From the NCBI RefSeq assembly GCF_002897295.1, contig NZ_BEXF01000012.1, positions 1 to 64,000 of the forward strand: a stretch of 64,000 bases of DNA, read 5' to 3'. The stretch's first letter is position 1. The number at the start of each line of letters is the position of its first letter. Under the pieces are notes generated by a model. That model had not been told where the DNA came from. It did not search any database and saw only the letters and a list, made by a program, of their open reading frames with translations. Below are positions 35,788 to 45,730 of this stretch, piece after piece. Origin of the DNA: Brevibacillus reuszeri (GTDB taxonomy: Bacteria; Bacillota; Bacilli; Brevibacillales; Brevibacillaceae). The translations under genes were made by a program, and so were the position numbers.

Positions 35788-37425
35788 CTAAACATCTCTA
35801 CGGGACATAGCCTCCACCAGCTTGTCGGCAGTACGCGCAGCCAGCGCCATCACTGTGTTTGTCGGGTTACCTCCACCAGATGTGACAAAGGTAGAAGCAC
35901 CTGCTATGAAAAGATTGGGAATGTCGTGAGCTTGACCAAAATCATTGACGACTGAGGTTCCCGGGTCATCTCCCATGCGGCAGCCCCCCATCAAATGAGC
36001 GGTATCGGAGACGACATGCTCGGGAGTTCCTCCAACAGCCTCGATGATTCGCTTCATTTGTCCGATGGCATGCTGGTATAGCTTGCGGTCGTTTTCCCCG
36101 TAGCTGAATGTCACCTGTGGAATCGGCATCCCGTATTCGTCCTTTTTCCCACTCAAGGTCACAGCATTATCTGGATTCGGCAAAACCTCACCTACAAGTG
36201 TAATTCTCGCAAACTGGTTGTAGTCGAGCATTGTCTCTCGCAGCCTTTTTCCCCATAAAAATGATCCGTCCTCCCGCTCTGCCGAGATCGCGCCTGCCAT
36301 CCCGACCGGTCTTGCGCCGTGAGCACTCAACGTATACCCCCTGGCAAAGCCGCGCTTCTGATCCGTTTCGTAAAAATGCTGGGTAAGGGCCAGAACCGGA
36401 GTTCCTTTGTACAGACGAACCTCATCTGGCAAACGCCCGTAGACATCATGACTCGAGTGAGGCATGATCGCTTTCCCGACCCATCCGCTCGAATTGGCAA
36501 GCCCGTTTGGAAAACGTGAAGTAGTAGACTGAAGCAGGAGTCGCGGTGTCTCTACGACAAAGCCAGCAAGAATGACCACCCGCGCCATTTGACGATGAGT
36601 CAAGCCCTCATGCTGAAATAGCACCCCGCTCACCCGGTCACCTGCCAGTAAGATTTCCGTGACCATACAGTCAGAAAGCACTTCGGCCCCGTGGGCAATC
36701 GCTTTGGGAATATGGTGAATCAGACCGCTGTATTTGGCATTGGGCATGCACCCCTGATTGCAAAAGCCTCGATTGATACAAGGTGGCCGCCCGTCAAAGG
36801 GTGCGGACAAAATTGCTAGCGGAGCAACGACACTTTCAAAGCCAAGCTTGTCACACCCTTCCCTAAACAGCTGGGCATTGGCACTGATTGGCTCCCTTAC
36901 CGGATACGGATAAGGACCTTGGAAAGCTCCCCAGGGAAAATGATCCGGGCCTGACACAGCAATTTCTTTTTCAATTTTATCGTAATAAGGAGCAAGATCT
37001 TTGTAACGGATCGGCCAGTCTTCCCCCACCCCATCGATCGTCCTCGTCTGAAAATCACTTTCATGAAAGCGCAGGAAGACACCGGTAAAATGTACAGTTC
37101 CTCCGCCTACGCCTCGCCCGGAATTGTTGTGCCCCAGCTTGAGCGGATCATTTCCCGCCACCAGCCGCGTCTCCTGCCACGCTAACCTGCGCATCGACAA
37201 TTCATCACTGGCAAAGTCATTTTGCGGGTCCCAAAACGGACCGGCTTCAATCACAACGACACGCAGACCTGCTTTTGCCAGCTCGTTGGCAAGTACCCCG
37301 CCTGCTGCTCCGGCCCCGACGATGCACACATCCGCCTCATCCGCATACTTGCGCTTGTCCATTCCTCGCGAGCGGTAACCATCGTAATGATCACTGTTAT
37401 GTGTAACCCGGTCATCCGTTGCCAT
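35788..37425 (-). CDS. GMC-family FAD-dependent oxidoreductase (large subunit)
   Basis: 545 residues. N-terminal Rossmann FAD motif CIVGAGAAGGVLANELAKAG near residue 34 with the acidic EAG at 60, the GRGVGGGTVHFTG flavin loop near 104, and the C-terminal HLMGGCRMGDDPGTS plus GGGNPTNT motifs carrying the catalytic His/Asn. No Tat or Sec signal. It overlaps the gene for a gluconate-2-dehydrogenase-subunit-3-like protein by 14 bases, so the two should form a complex resembling membrane-linked polyol or gluconate dehydrogenases. The substrate is unknown. Confidence 0.9.
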   Translation of the reverse strand: MATDDRVTHNSDHYDGYRSRGMDKRKYADEADVCIVGAGAAGGVLANELAKAGLRVVVIEAGPFWDPQNDFASDELSMRRLAWQETRLVAGNDPLKLGHNNSGRGVGGGTVHFTGVFLRFHESDFQTRTIDGVGEDWPIRYKDLAPYYDKIEKEIAVSGPDHFPWGAFQGPYPYPVREPISANAQLFREGCDKLGFESVVAPLAILSAPFDGRPPCINRGFCNQGCMPNAKYSGLIHHIPKAIAHGAEVLSDCMVTEILLAGDRVSGVLFQHEGLTHRQMARVVILAGFVVETPRLLLQSTTSRFPNGLANSSGWVGKAIMPHSSHDVYGRLPDEVRLYKGTPVLALTQHFYETDQKRGFARGYTLSAHGARPVGMAGAISAEREDGSFLWGKRLRETMLDYNQFARITLVGEVLPNPDNAVTLSGKKDEYGMPIPQVTFSYGENDRKLYQHAIGQMKRIIEAVGGTPEHVVSDTAHLMGGCRMGDDPGTSVVNDFGQAHDIPNLFIAGASTFVTSGGGNPTNTVMALAARTADKLVEAMSRRDV

Positions 37426-38014
37426 TCGCTTTCGCCTCCCATGGGTCCGTCAAACCTTTTTCTACACGTACATACCCGCGTGGATAAGCAGGGCCACCAT
37501 AACCGATATCCGACCAGACCAGCGGATGAGAATAGTAAGCTCCCACAGTGTCTTGCAGCAGCTTCTTGAAAAAATCAATGGGATTAGCAGCGGTCCATGC
37601 CTGCTCGCTTTGTGTTTTTCCGCTTGCTACCCGCTGAAGCACTAACTCTTGCTCCTCTGGCTTCAAGGCAACAAAGCTGGCTCCGTATGTACTGTGACTC
37701 TCTGCTTCTACGCCTGCCAGTCCAAGACGGTACAATTCTTTTTTAGGCGGAACTCCGACCTTTCTCTGCGACTCTCCGATCGGGCTTGCAGCCGAATCAT
37801 CCAGATGCTGCGTAACAAAGGTGAGAACCTCCAGTCTGTGATCATCCACGATCACGCTCACGACTGTTTGCAGCAGCAGCACTTCGGTCTCTGTAAAAAA
37901 TTGATGGGAAACCTGTGGAGATCTTCTTTTCCCGACGATTTTTTGCGTGTGGGCGTCCCATTCCTTGTGCTGGTCCCATACATCGTAGGATGGGTAGTGA
38001 CTATGCTTGGCCAT
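37412..38014 (-). CDS. Gluconate 2-dehydrogenase subunit 3-like protein
   Basis: About 200 residues. FFTETEVLLLQTVVSVIVDD and the C-terminal QDTVGAYYSHPLVWSDIGYGGPAYPRGY match the subunit-3 family that accompanies GMC dehydrogenases. Unlike many relatives it has no twin-arginine signal. The ATG at 38014 is six bases from GGGGGTG; longer readings lack a ribosome site. Cotranscribed with the GMC subunit. Confidence 0.85.
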   Translation of the reverse strand: MAKHSHYPSYDVWDQHKEWDAHTQKIVGKRRSPQVSHQFFTETEVLLLQTVVSVIVDDHRLEVLTFVTQHLDDSAASPIGESQRKVGVPPKKELYRLGLAGVEAESHSTYGASFVALKPEEQELVLQRVASGKTQSEQAWTAANPIDFFKKLLQDTVGAYYSHPLVWSDIGYGGPAYPRGYVRVEKGLTDPWEAKANGNG

Positions 38015-38019
38015 CTCGT

Positions 38020-38412
38020 TCACCCCCAAAACAGGGCGAGAAGCCCTAATGCCGACATGGCTGTAATGAGTAGGGGAAGAATAATTGGCGGACCTACGAG
38101 GAAATTCTGACTTTGCGAGTAGCCTCCTACGCGCTGCCGGACACCAGCCGCATGCAAAGAGGCTCCAATTACTCCGCTCGCAAGTCCGATGACCATCATA
38201 AAAGCAAAAACCCAGCGAAGCCAACCTGCATTCATGAAGGATAAGACAATTGCCGTTACGGCAAACACGGGAAGCTCAAGGACAGGTACCCACATTGCCC
38301 AATGACGAAAATTTTGCCTTGCGTGAAAAAGCGTGACCTGAACCGCGATCAACGCAAACGCAAGTCCTGCAAACAAAATCAGCACGCGTTCAATCGGCCA
38401 ACCTTGCCACAT
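38020..38412 (-). CDS. Four-helix membrane protein of the GMC operon
   Basis: About 130 residues, mostly membrane: helices near residues 10-27, 40-60, 70-90 and 110-128. No haem-binding pattern is evident, so electron transfer to a quinone by this protein is only a guess. AAGGAGG is nine bases before the ATG at 38412. It ends five bases before the subunit-3 gene and is likely the membrane anchor of the complex. Confidence 0.7.
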   Translation of the reverse strand: MWQGWPIERVLILFAGLAFALIAVQVTLFHARQNFRHWAMWVPVLELPVFAVTAIVLSFMNAGWLRWVFAFMMVIGLASGVIGASLHAAGVRQRVGGYSQSQNFLVGPPIILPLLITAMSALGLLALFWG

Positions 38413-38481
38413 TGGAAGCATCCTCCTTTTACGGTATGATGCGCCTATTTTCTCCGAGCAAATGGTCTCCTATTCGTTGCG

Positions 38482-39786
38482 CTATCCGATGAAACGAAGC
38501 GTCACGTATAACCCGAGCAGGGTAAAGAGCAAAGTAGGCACCGTCAGCACGATCCCTGTCCGAAAGTATTGCCCCCATGTGATCTTCACATCTTTGCGTC
38601 CTAGCACATGCAGCCAAAGCAAGGTCGCAAGCGAGCCAATCGGTGTTATTTTGGGCCCCAGGTCACTCCCGATGATATTGGCATAGATCATTGCTTCTCT
38701 GAGTACCCCTTCTGCATGTGTTCCTGTAATCGCAAGGGCATTGAACATGACGGTCGGCAGATTGTTCATTAGCGAAGAAAGCACCGCTGCAATAAAGCCT
38801 GTCCCGATCGTCGTAGCCAGGAGGCCATCCTCCACCAGCGTATCGAGCATCATCCTGACCAGATCAGTCAGCCTCGCATTATGCACACCCCAGACAACCA
38901 CATACATCCCGATAGAAAAAATGACGACCACCCATGGCGCTTCTTTCATGATTCGCCGCATCTGGATGACCTTGCTGGTCCGCGCAGCCAGACAAAAAAT
39001 CGCTGCGGCCCCAGTAATAATGAACGAAACAGGTGTATGAATTGACTCACTGATAAAAAAGCCAACCAAAAGCACGCCAAGAATCAGCCAGGACAGGCGG
39101 AACAAGCCCTGATCCCGAATCGCTTCATGCGGCTGCTTCAATTGGGTCAGATCAACTCGTTTAGGAATGTCCTTGCGAAAATAAAGAAACAGGACCAGTA
39201 AGCTACCAACCACAGAAAACAAATTCGGCAGGACCATGCGCGCTGCATACTTAGCGAACCCGATGTCAAAGTAGTCGGCAGAGACGATATTGACCAAATT
39301 ACTGACCACAAAAGGCAAGGAGCTCGTATCAGCAATAAAGCCGCTCGCCATCACGAACGCAAGCACCATACGTGTATCTAGCTTCAGCGCCCGAACCTGC
39401 GCCAGCACAATCGGGGTCAAGATCAAGGCTGTGCCATCATTGGTGAACAAGGCCGAGACGACTGTTCCGAGCAAAATGACATAGACAAACATCAGCCGCC
39501 CATCTCCATTGGACAGTCGCGCCATGTGCAGGGCCGACCATTCAAAAAAGCCGATCTCGTCCATAATAAGAGAAATAATAATAATACCGATCAGCGCAAA
39601 GGTCGCATTCCAGACGATCGACGTTACCTCTGCTACATCTGTCATTGTCACGACACCAGTGAGCAGCGCCAAGATGGCCCCACCTACCGCCGGATAGCCA
39701 ATCGACAACCCACGCGGCTGCCAGATGACAAGCGTTAGCGTGACCACAAAAATGAACAAGGAAATCCAAACCACTGTACCTTTCAC
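38482..39786 (-). CDS. ArsB-family (arsenite/antimonite) efflux transporter
   Basis: 434 residues, about eleven transmembrane helices. FTNDGTALILTPIVLAQVRAL and SLMNNLPTVMFNALAI, the two halves' pore-like loops, and SDLGPKITPIGSLATLLW match ArsB of the ion-transporter superfamily. It would export arsenite with proton exchange. It is followed at 70 bases by the GMC operon and, 2.8 kb further, by an ArsR-type gene, all on the minus strand. Confidence 0.88.
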   Translation of the reverse strand: MKGTVVWISLFIFVVTLTLVIWQPRGLSIGYPAVGGAILALLTGVVTMTDVAEVTSIVWNATFALIGIIIISLIMDEIGFFEWSALHMARLSNGDGRLMFVYVILLGTVVSALFTNDGTALILTPIVLAQVRALKLDTRMVLAFVMASGFIADTSSLPFVVSNLVNIVSADYFDIGFAKYAARMVLPNLFSVVGSLLVLFLYFRKDIPKRVDLTQLKQPHEAIRDQGLFRLSWLILGVLLVGFFISESIHTPVSFIITGAAAIFCLAARTSKVIQMRRIMKEAPWVVVIFSIGMYVVVWGVHNARLTDLVRMMLDTLVEDGLLATTIGTGFIAAVLSSLMNNLPTVMFNALAITGTHAEGVLREAMIYANIIGSDLGPKITPIGSLATLLWLHVLGRKDVKITWGQYFRTGIVLTVPTLLFTLLGLYVTLRFIG

Positions 39787-39814
39787 CTCACTATTAGAAA
39801 CCCTGTCGAAAAAA

Positions 39815-39849
39815 AGAAAAAGAGCAGACCATGATGGTCGCTCTTTTTA
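39815..39849. terminator. Bidirectional terminator between pstB and the arsB-like gene
   Basis: Stem AAAAAGAGC / GCTCTTTTT with inner GACC / GGTC pairing, T tracts on both strands; the minus-strand run ends the stand-alone pstB transcript. Confidence 0.82.
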
Positions 39850-39867
39850 CCATACTACAATAAAGAA

Positions 39868-40620
39868 TTATCCGAAACGTCCGGTAATGTAATCTTCTGT
39901 CCTTTTGTCACATGGGTTTTGGAAAACTACTGGGGTGTTGTCAAACTCCACAAGCTCCCCGTTCAGGAAGAAGGCGGTCTTGTCGGAGATACGCGCTGCC
40001 TGCTGCATGTTATGCGTCACGATCACAATCGTATAAATGCTTTTAAGCTCCTCTAGCAGCTCCTCGATTTTTGCAGTCGAAATCGGGTCCAACGCAGAGG
40101 TTGGTTCATCCATCAACAAAATTTGCGGCTGAACCGCCAAGGCACGAGCAATGCAAAGACGCTGCTGCTGTCCGCCTGACAATCCCGTAGCTGGCTTTTT
40201 CAGCACATCCTTGACCTCATCCCAGAGGGCTGCTGCCTTGAGGCTTGTCTCTACAATCTCGTCCAGCTTGTGTCGATCCATCAGGCCGTGCAATTTCGGG
40301 CCGTATGTCACGTTGTCATAAATGCTTTTCGGAAACGGATTCGGATGCTGAAAAACCATCCCGATGTTTTTACGCAGCCTTTCCACTTCTACATTGTAGC
40401 TATAAATATCCTCATCAAAGACTTTCACAGATCCTGTGATCTTTGTATTAGGAACGGAATCATTCATTCGATTCAACGTCCGCAAAAAGGTGGATTTCCC
40501 ACAGCCCGATGGCCCAATCAAAGCAGTAATGGAATGGGAATCTACGTCTAAATTTATATCATAGAGGGCTTGCTTATTTCCGTAAAAGAGGTTTAACTCT
40601 CGCACCGAAATAACGCTCAT
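39868..40620 (-). CDS. pstB: Phosphate ABC transporter ATPase PstB (stand-alone copy)
   Basis: About 250 residues. Walker [10 protein letters not shown] near residue 36, signature [16 protein letters not shown] near 150 and DEPTSALDP near 170, with the PstB-specific RMNDSVPN and [15 protein letters not shown] segments. It hydrolyses ATP for PstSCA phosphate uptake. The start at 40620 follows AAAAGGAG. It is separated from the main pst operon by the chemoreceptor gene and has its own Pho-box promoter. Confidence 0.94.
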   Translation of the reverse strand: MSVISVRELNLFYGNKQALYDINLDVDSHSITALIGPSGCGKSTFLRTLNRMNDSVPNTKITGSVKVFDEDIYSYNVEVERLRKNIGMVFQHPNPFPKSIYDNVTYGPKLHGLMDRHKLDEIVETSLKAAALWDEVKDVLKKPATGLSGGQQQRLCIARALAVQPQILLMDEPTSALDPISTAKIEELLEELKSIYTIVIVTHNMQQAARISDKTAFFLNGELVEFDNTPVVFQNPCDKRTEDYITGRFG

Positions 40621-40665
40621 AGGGTCCTCGCTCCTTTTCTTTGTTGCAACATTCTTCACCCCATC

Positions 40666-40720
40666 ACTATAGCGTCAGAATGTTGTGCTTCTATGTGATG
40701 TTTATTAAGTTTCCATAAAG
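40666..40720 (-). promoter_or_regulatory. Pho-box promoter of the stand-alone pstB
   Basis: Minus strand hexamers TTTATG-N5-TTAATA-N5-CACATA-N5-ACAACA recur every 11 bases, the PhoP binding pattern (TT(A/C/T)A(C/T)A repeats). After nine more bases comes -10 TATAGT (40666-40671). No sigma-A -35 is needed when PhoP occupies the site. Confidence 0.7.
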
Positions 40721-40733
40721 ATTTCGAGCTAGG

Positions 40734-40760
40734 TAAAGTTATGGTAAATGTTGCAGACAA
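40734..40760 (+). promoter_or_regulatory. Candidate sigma-D promoter of the chemoreceptor gene
   Basis: TAAA, a 15-base spacer and GCAGACAA (6 of 8 match to GCCGATAA), about 70 bases before the ATG. Sigma-D controls motility and chemotaxis genes in bacilli. Confidence 0.4.
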
Positions 40761-40831
40761 ATCATATACGCCCCCTCTGGCAAAACCTACAATAAAGCTG
40801 AACGTTTTGTCAAATAAGGGGAGAGCACTTG

Positions 40832-42859
40832 ATGCTGAGAAAAAAAAGTACATTAGGCAACTCGTCATTTCATTATCGTTCTATTTTTACTAGGCTATTT
40901 TTTGGAATCATGACAATGGTTATCGGGATGATGGCAATTACGGCCTTTTTTATCAGTTCCCAATCTGAGGCCATGCTTAATGAAAAAACAAAACAACAAC
41001 TGCAGGATGCATCCGGCGCAGCCCTGCAAGAGGTAGACAGCCGGGTAAAGACAATCGTCACTGCCTTACAATCGTATGCTTCTACATACAAGAATGGCAA
41101 AATAACGAACGGTCAATCGTTTGGCATTTTTTCCGAAATCGTAGCAAGCAATCCTACTATTTCTGAATTACAGGTAGCAACCAACGACGGACGCTTCGTC
41201 ACTTTTCCCGGATCTCCGCTCGATAGCGAATACGATCCCAGAAAAACAGATTGGTACAAGGGAGCCTTTGACAAACCAACAACCTACGTTTCTGATGTCT
41301 TCCAATTTTCACAGACTGAATTTCCGAAAATAGCAATCTCGATTGCCTTGCGAAACGAAGATGAGGAGTCTGTTGGTGTCGTTGTCGCTTTTGTCTCTGT
41401 GCCAAAGCTGAGTGAATCGATCGGTCAAATCAAGCTAGGGGAAACTGGCTACGCCATGATTGTCGATCAAACCGGGAAGCTCGTGGCCCATCCAGATCAA
41501 AACTACGCCCTGCAGCGTCCAGGACTGTATCAGCTGCCAGTCGTGCAGCATGTGCTATCCGGTCAGACTGGCGTGCAAGAAATGCTCATGAATGGTACGA
41601 ACTACTTTGCCGCCTATCGCTTCGACGACTCTCTCCGCTGGGGAATTATCGTCGTCCAATCGGTCCTCGAAGTAAAACAAGTAGTGAATCGACTGCAGCT
41701 GACGATCCTGGCCGTCTCGTTGATTGGCCTTTGTGCACTGGCCCTGCTTTTGTACTTATTCGTCCGTAAAATCGTTCAGCCTATCAAGGAAGTTCAACAG
41801 AAAATGGCTGCGTTCAGCGAAGGCGATCTATTTTTAACGATGCATGTAAAAAGCAATGATGAAATTCGGCAGCTGGCTGACAGCTTCAATCGAATGAGTG
41901 GGCAAATCCGCACCATTATCGGGAAAATTCAGTACGTCATCTCCGACGTCAAGGAAGTCGCCCAGCATGTCGGAAAAAGCTCACGCCATTCTCATGCCAT
42001 GCAGACTGAGGTCGTCTCTGTCACAGAAAAGCTGTCGATGGAGATGGATCAGCAGCAAGTACAAATCGATACCATTCACTCCATCATGGAAAGCATTACA
42101 AACGAAATGTCGGAGATCAACGACTCTATGCAAACAGCCGTAATCAAAAATCAGGAGTCGCGCGAGCAAAGTGCGAAAGCAGCTCTATCCATCGATCACT
42201 TAAAGGAAAACATGCAAAAAATTTCAGAAGACATGCGAGCATCGCTTCACGCCATGTCCTCCATGAAGGAAAGCATGAATGACATCAGGGAAATTCTTGA
42301 TTTGATATCATCTATCTCAAAAAGAACCAAGCTCTTATCGTTTAACGCACGTATCGAAGCTTCAAGAGCGGGACAGGCGGGACTCGGCTTTGGAATCGTC
42401 GCAGACGAGATTCGCCAGCTGTCCGAGCAAACAGAAGAGGCAACAACCCGTATTCAACAAGCTCTCAAAGCCGGCGAGCATCGCATGGCTAACGTCTCGG
42501 AATGCTTGGAAACAACAGATCACACTACTGTCGATGGAATTAACACGCTTCACGAAGCTACCGATATTTTCACCAAGACCGTACAGATCAGTGAAATCCT
42601 CACAACTCAGTTTGAATCCATCGGCCAGCTGTCAGAATGGATTTACGGCCAAAGCAGGACCATTCAGGAGCGAGTCGACAGTCTCGCCCTATCGGCTACA
42701 GAGGTCGTCTCAGGAACCCAGCAAGCGGTCGCAGCCAATCAGGAAAGCCTCTCCCTCTCAGAGCAGTTCTTGCACGACTCAGAGCGTCTGACAGGGATCG
42801 TTGAAGACCTGGAACAGGAAATACGCTTCTTCCGCACAATCGAAAAGCCCTCCGCGTAG
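40832..42859 (+). CDS. Methyl-accepting chemotaxis protein with dCache-like sensor
   Basis: About 675 residues. Membrane helix at about 20-45, an extracellular double-Cache-like domain (about 50-275; [36 protein letters not shown]), second helix near 285-305, HAMP to about 360, then a coiled-coil signalling domain. The usually invariant hairpin tip reads [20 protein letters not shown] instead of the common QTNLLALNAAIEAARAG, so the contact with CheA/CheW may be altered. GGGGAGA precedes the ATG. It is divergent from pstB and sits inside the pst region, suggesting phosphate sensing (inference). Confidence 0.9.
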   Translation: MLRKKSTLGNSSFHYRSIFTRLFFGIMTMVIGMMAITAFFISSQSEAMLNEKTKQQLQDASGAALQEVDSRVKTIVTALQSYASTYKNGKITNGQSFGIFSEIVASNPTISELQVATNDGRFVTFPGSPLDSEYDPRKTDWYKGAFDKPTTYVSDVFQFSQTEFPKIAISIALRNEDEESVGVVVAFVSVPKLSESIGQIKLGETGYAMIVDQTGKLVAHPDQNYALQRPGLYQLPVVQHVLSGQTGVQEMLMNGTNYFAAYRFDDSLRWGIIVVQSVLEVKQVVNRLQLTILAVSLIGLCALALLLYLFVRKIVQPIKEVQQKMAAFSEGDLFLTMHVKSNDEIRQLADSFNRMSGQIRTIIGKIQYVISDVKEVAQHVGKSSRHSHAMQTEVVSVTEKLSMEMDQQQVQIDTIHSIMESITNEMSEINDSMQTAVIKNQESREQSAKAALSIDHLKENMQKISEDMRASLHAMSSMKESMNDIREILDLISSISKRTKLLSFNARIEASRAGQAGLGFGIVADEIRQLSEQTEEATTRIQQALKAGEHRMANVSECLETTDHTTVDGINTLHEATDIFTKTVQISEILTTQFESIGQLSEWIYGQSRTIQERVDSLALSATEVVSGTQQAVAANQESLSLSEQFLHDSERLTGIVEDLEQEIRFFRTIEKPSA

Positions 42860-42871
42860 AGGGCTTTTCCT
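42843..42871 (+). terminator. Terminator of the chemoreceptor gene
   Basis: Perfect ten-pair stem AAAAGCCCTC / GAGGGCTTTT overlapping the stop codon, followed by CCTTTTC. Confidence 0.8.
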
Positions 42872-42893
42872 TTTCAAAAACAATTTCAAACGC

Positions 42894-42938
42894 AAAACCC
42901 CCTCCGACAGCAGCTTTAGCACTGCAAGGAAGGGGTTT
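42894..42938 (-). terminator. Terminator of the pstS-C-A-B operon
   Basis: Minus strand AAACCCCTTCC / GGAGGGGGTTTT arms around a loop of about 20 bases, right after the pstB stop. Confidence 0.6.
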
Positions 42939-42941
42939 GTC

Positions 42942-43739
42942 TCATCCGAATCGGCCGCTAATATAGGCCTCTGTCTTTTCATTTGCCGGAGAAGTAAAGA
43001 TTTTGGACGTTTGATCCATCTCCACTAGCTCACCTAACAAAAAGAACGCCGTTTTTTCAGAGATGCGTGCTGCTTGATGCAAATTGTGCGTCACAATAAC
43101 GATGGTGTACTCTTCCTTGAGCTGCATCACCAGCTCTTCGATTTTCATCGTAGAGATCGGATCAAGTGCAGAAGCTGGCTCATCCAAAAGTAAAATCGTC
43201 GGCTGCATGGCGATGGCGCGTGCGATGCAAAGGCGCTGCTGCTGTCCTCCTGAGAGCGACAGAGCTGAATCACGCAAACGGTCCTTGACCTCATCCCACA
43301 GCGCAGCCTTGCGCAAGCTGTTTTCTACCAATTCATCCAAGGCGCGTCTATCAGTCAAGCCATGGAATCTAGGCGCAAACGCGATGTTTTCGTAAATCGA
43401 TTTGAAGAATGGATTGGCACGCTGAAAGACCATTCCGACGACTTGACGCAAGCCCTCGATGTTTACCTGCTCACTCGTAATGTCGATGCCATCAACTACA
43501 ATCGAGCCTGTTACACGGCAAGACGGGACAAGATCATTCATGCGGTTCAAGCTTCTGAGCAGCGTTGATTTGCCACAACCAGACGGTCCAATAAAGGCCG
43601 TGACGGAATTTCGTTCGATGTCCATGTTAATACTGTTAACTGCGCGTTTTTCCCCGTAAAAAACCGAAACATCCCTTGTCTGAATGATCGTATCTTTCAT
43701 CGCGTCTTGCACTGTATCTTGCATTGTGAGTACGGACAT
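42942..43739 (-). CDS. pstB: Phosphate ABC transporter ATPase PstB (operon copy)
   Basis: About 265 residues with a 30-residue N-terminal extension over the other copy. Walker [10 protein letters not shown] near 52, signature [16 protein letters not shown] near 165, DEPASALDP near 187 (Ala replaces the usual Thr). [13 protein letters not shown] and [15 protein letters not shown] identify the PstB class. AGAGGTGG is five bases before the ATG. Last gene of pstS-pstC-pstA-pstB. Confidence 0.94.
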   Translation of the reverse strand: MSVLTMQDTVQDAMKDTIIQTRDVSVFYGEKRAVNSINMDIERNSVTAFIGPSGCGKSTLLRSLNRMNDLVPSCRVTGSIVVDGIDITSEQVNIEGLRQVVGMVFQRANPFFKSIYENIAFAPRFHGLTDRRALDELVENSLRKAALWDEVKDRLRDSALSLSGGQQQRLCIARAIAMQPTILLLDEPASALDPISTMKIEELVMQLKEEYTIVIVTHNLHQAARISEKTAFFLLGELVEMDQTSKIFTSPANEKTEAYISGRFG

Positions 43740-43754
43740 GCTTACCACCTCTTC

Positions 43755-44645
43755 CTAGTTTGATCCTGACGTCATCTTCTTGTACACCCATGTACCAAAC
43801 CAACGGGCCGAGACGTTAAAGAGCAAAACAGCAATAATGAGTACGGCGGCTGCTCCATCCGCAACATCGCGTGCATCTGGCGTCAATCCTTCGCTGTTCA
43901 CCTTCCAGATGTGGACAGCCAGTGTCTCAGCTGGACGGAACGGATTGAGCGGCGAAGTAGGACTGTTTAATGTGAAATCGGTGAAGTTCAGGTTTGGCGA
44001 AGACATACCCGCTGTAAACAGCAGCGCTGCCGCCTCACCAAAAACACGTCCCGATGCGAGAATTGCTCCTGTAATAATACCAGGCAAAGCTGCTGGCAAA
44101 ATGACGGAGACGATGGTCCGCCATTTGGTGATGCCCAGTGCCAGGCTCGCTTCCTTTTGGCTGCGTGGTACGTTGCGCAGCGCATCCTCTGTAACGCGAA
44201 CCAATAGCGGTAAATTAAACACTGTCAGGGCAAGTGCACCCGAGAACAGGGTGTATCCCCATCCAGTCATATTTACGAATACCAGCAAGCCAAACAAACC
44301 GACAACAATCGAAGGAAGGGAAGACAATACTTCTATACTCATCCGGATAAACTGTGTGAACTTGTTGTCCGGCGCATATTCAGCCATATAAATACCTGCA
44401 CCAATGCCAAGCGGCAAGGCGATTAGCATCGTTAGAACAAGCAGGTACAAAGAGTTAAACAGCTGTGGTCCGATCCCGCCGCCTGCATTGACGATATCAG
44501 GTGGTGACGTCAGAAAGTCCAGATTTAGCTTGTGCCACCCCTGCGACAAAATAAAGCCGAGAAGCCCTACCAGTGTACCGATAATCAAAACGGCAATCAG
44601 TGTCAAAATAATCGTAGCAGCGCGGTCCATTACTCTCGCTTTCAT
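43755..44645 (-). CDS. pstA: Phosphate ABC transporter permease PstA
   Basis: 296 residues, six membrane helices. NAGGGIGPQLFNSLYLL near 50, SLPSIVVGLFG near 108 and the EAA-loop ALGITKWRTIVSVILPAALPG near 168 are PstA features. It forms the phosphate channel with PstC. Its ATG follows the pstC stop directly (stop ends at 44646, start at 44645). Confidence 0.96.
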   Translation of the reverse strand: MKARVMDRAATIILTLIAVLIIGTLVGLLGFILSQGWHKLNLDFLTSPPDIVNAGGGIGPQLFNSLYLLVLTMLIALPLGIGAGIYMAEYAPDNKFTQFIRMSIEVLSSLPSIVVGLFGLLVFVNMTGWGYTLFSGALALTVFNLPLLVRVTEDALRNVPRSQKEASLALGITKWRTIVSVILPAALPGIITGAILASGRVFGEAAALLFTAGMSSPNLNFTDFTLNSPTSPLNPFRPAETLAVHIWKVNSEGLTPDARDVADGAAAVLIIAVLLFNVSARWFGTWVYKKMTSGSN

Positions 44646-45593
44646 CTATTTCACCATCCTTTTTCTGCCCAAGATGCGCAAAATCATGATGAAGATGAAG
44701 GACATGAGCAATAGCAACAAAGCCATCGACCAAAGCGCGTTATTGTATGGGGTGCCTTGAATCGTATTCCCCATGTTGAGCGTAATTCCGCTCGTCAGCG
44801 TACTGATTGGGTCCAATATGCTACCTGGCAGCTTGGTTGTATTACCGATAACCATCTGTACCGCCAAGGCCTCACCAAAAGCGCGTGCCATCCCCAAAAC
44901 AATCGCGGTTAAACAGCCTGGAAGCGAGGAATGCAAAACTACATTCCAAATCGTTTGCCAGCGTGTAGCACCCAAAGCCAGTGATGCATTGCGCAAATCC
45001 TGAGGCACTGCCTGAATCGCATCGGTAGCCACACTCGTGATCGTTGGCAAAATCATCAGAGCCAGTACAAGACCCCCAGCCAACAAGCTAAAGCCTAAAA
45101 CATCAAACTGCTCACGAATAAAAGGAACAAGCAGGGTAAGTCCTACGTAGCCGTATACGACTGATGGAATTCCCACCAACAGCTCGATCACCGGCTTCAA
45201 TACTTTTTTACCGAAGTTCGGGAAAATCTCTGTCATGAAAATCGCAGCACCAATGCCAAGTGGAGCAGCAATCAGTGCAGCCAATGCTGTAACTAAAAAT
45301 GAACCAAGAATAAAGGGAAATACACCGTATACAGACGGCTCACCCTCTGGATCCCATTTAAGCTCTGTTAAAAATTCTGTGATGCTGACCCCGTTCACAA
45401 AGAACGTGGACAGTCCTTTGGATGCAATGAAATAGGTGATGGACAAAACAACTACGACCAGCAAGGCCGCACAGACCAATGCTATAGTTCTACCTGTCAG
45501 ATTCTCTGTAAACTGACGCTTATTGTACGTCAGCATTTTTCGCGCAATCATGGATTGCCGTTCTGTCTTTGACCCATAGGTACGATGGTTCAT
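44646..45593 (-). CDS. pstC: Phosphate ABC transporter permease PstC
   Basis: 315 residues, six membrane helices. LVGIPSVVYGYVGLTLL near residue 135 and SLALGATRWQTIWNVVLHSS near 200 are the conserved PstC loops. GGGAGG is six bases before the ATG. The region between it and pstS contains a strong hairpin that may reduce read-through. Confidence 0.96.
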   Translation of the reverse strand: MNHRTYGSKTERQSMIARKMLTYNKRQFTENLTGRTIALVCAALLVVVVLSITYFIASKGLSTFFVNGVSITEFLTELKWDPEGEPSVYGVFPFILGSFLVTALAALIAAPLGIGAAIFMTEIFPNFGKKVLKPVIELLVGIPSVVYGYVGLTLLVPFIREQFDVLGFSLLAGGLVLALMILPTITSVATDAIQAVPQDLRNASLALGATRWQTIWNVVLHSSLPGCLTAIVLGMARAFGEALAVQMVIGNTTKLPGSILDPISTLTSGITLNMGNTIQGTPYNNALWSMALLLLLMSFIFIMILRILGRKRMVK

Positions 45594-45678
45594 GTTCTCC
45601 CTCCCGGAAAGAAAACGACTTAACGTAAGAAAACTTCTTGTACTAGCAAATAATTATTTACATCTTTACAAGCAAAAT

Positions 45679-45704
45679 GAGGGGTAAGCGCCCCCCCACC
45701 CCTC
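45679..45704 (-). terminator. Partial terminator / processing hairpin between pstS and pstC
   Basis: GAGGGGT / ACCCCTC stem with a G-rich loop (on the minus strand) followed by CATTTTGC. Such hairpins after pstS usually lower expression of the downstream permeases relative to the binding protein. Confidence 0.6.
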
Positions 45705-45730
45705 TATCTTGCTTCAACTGCTTTGAATAT

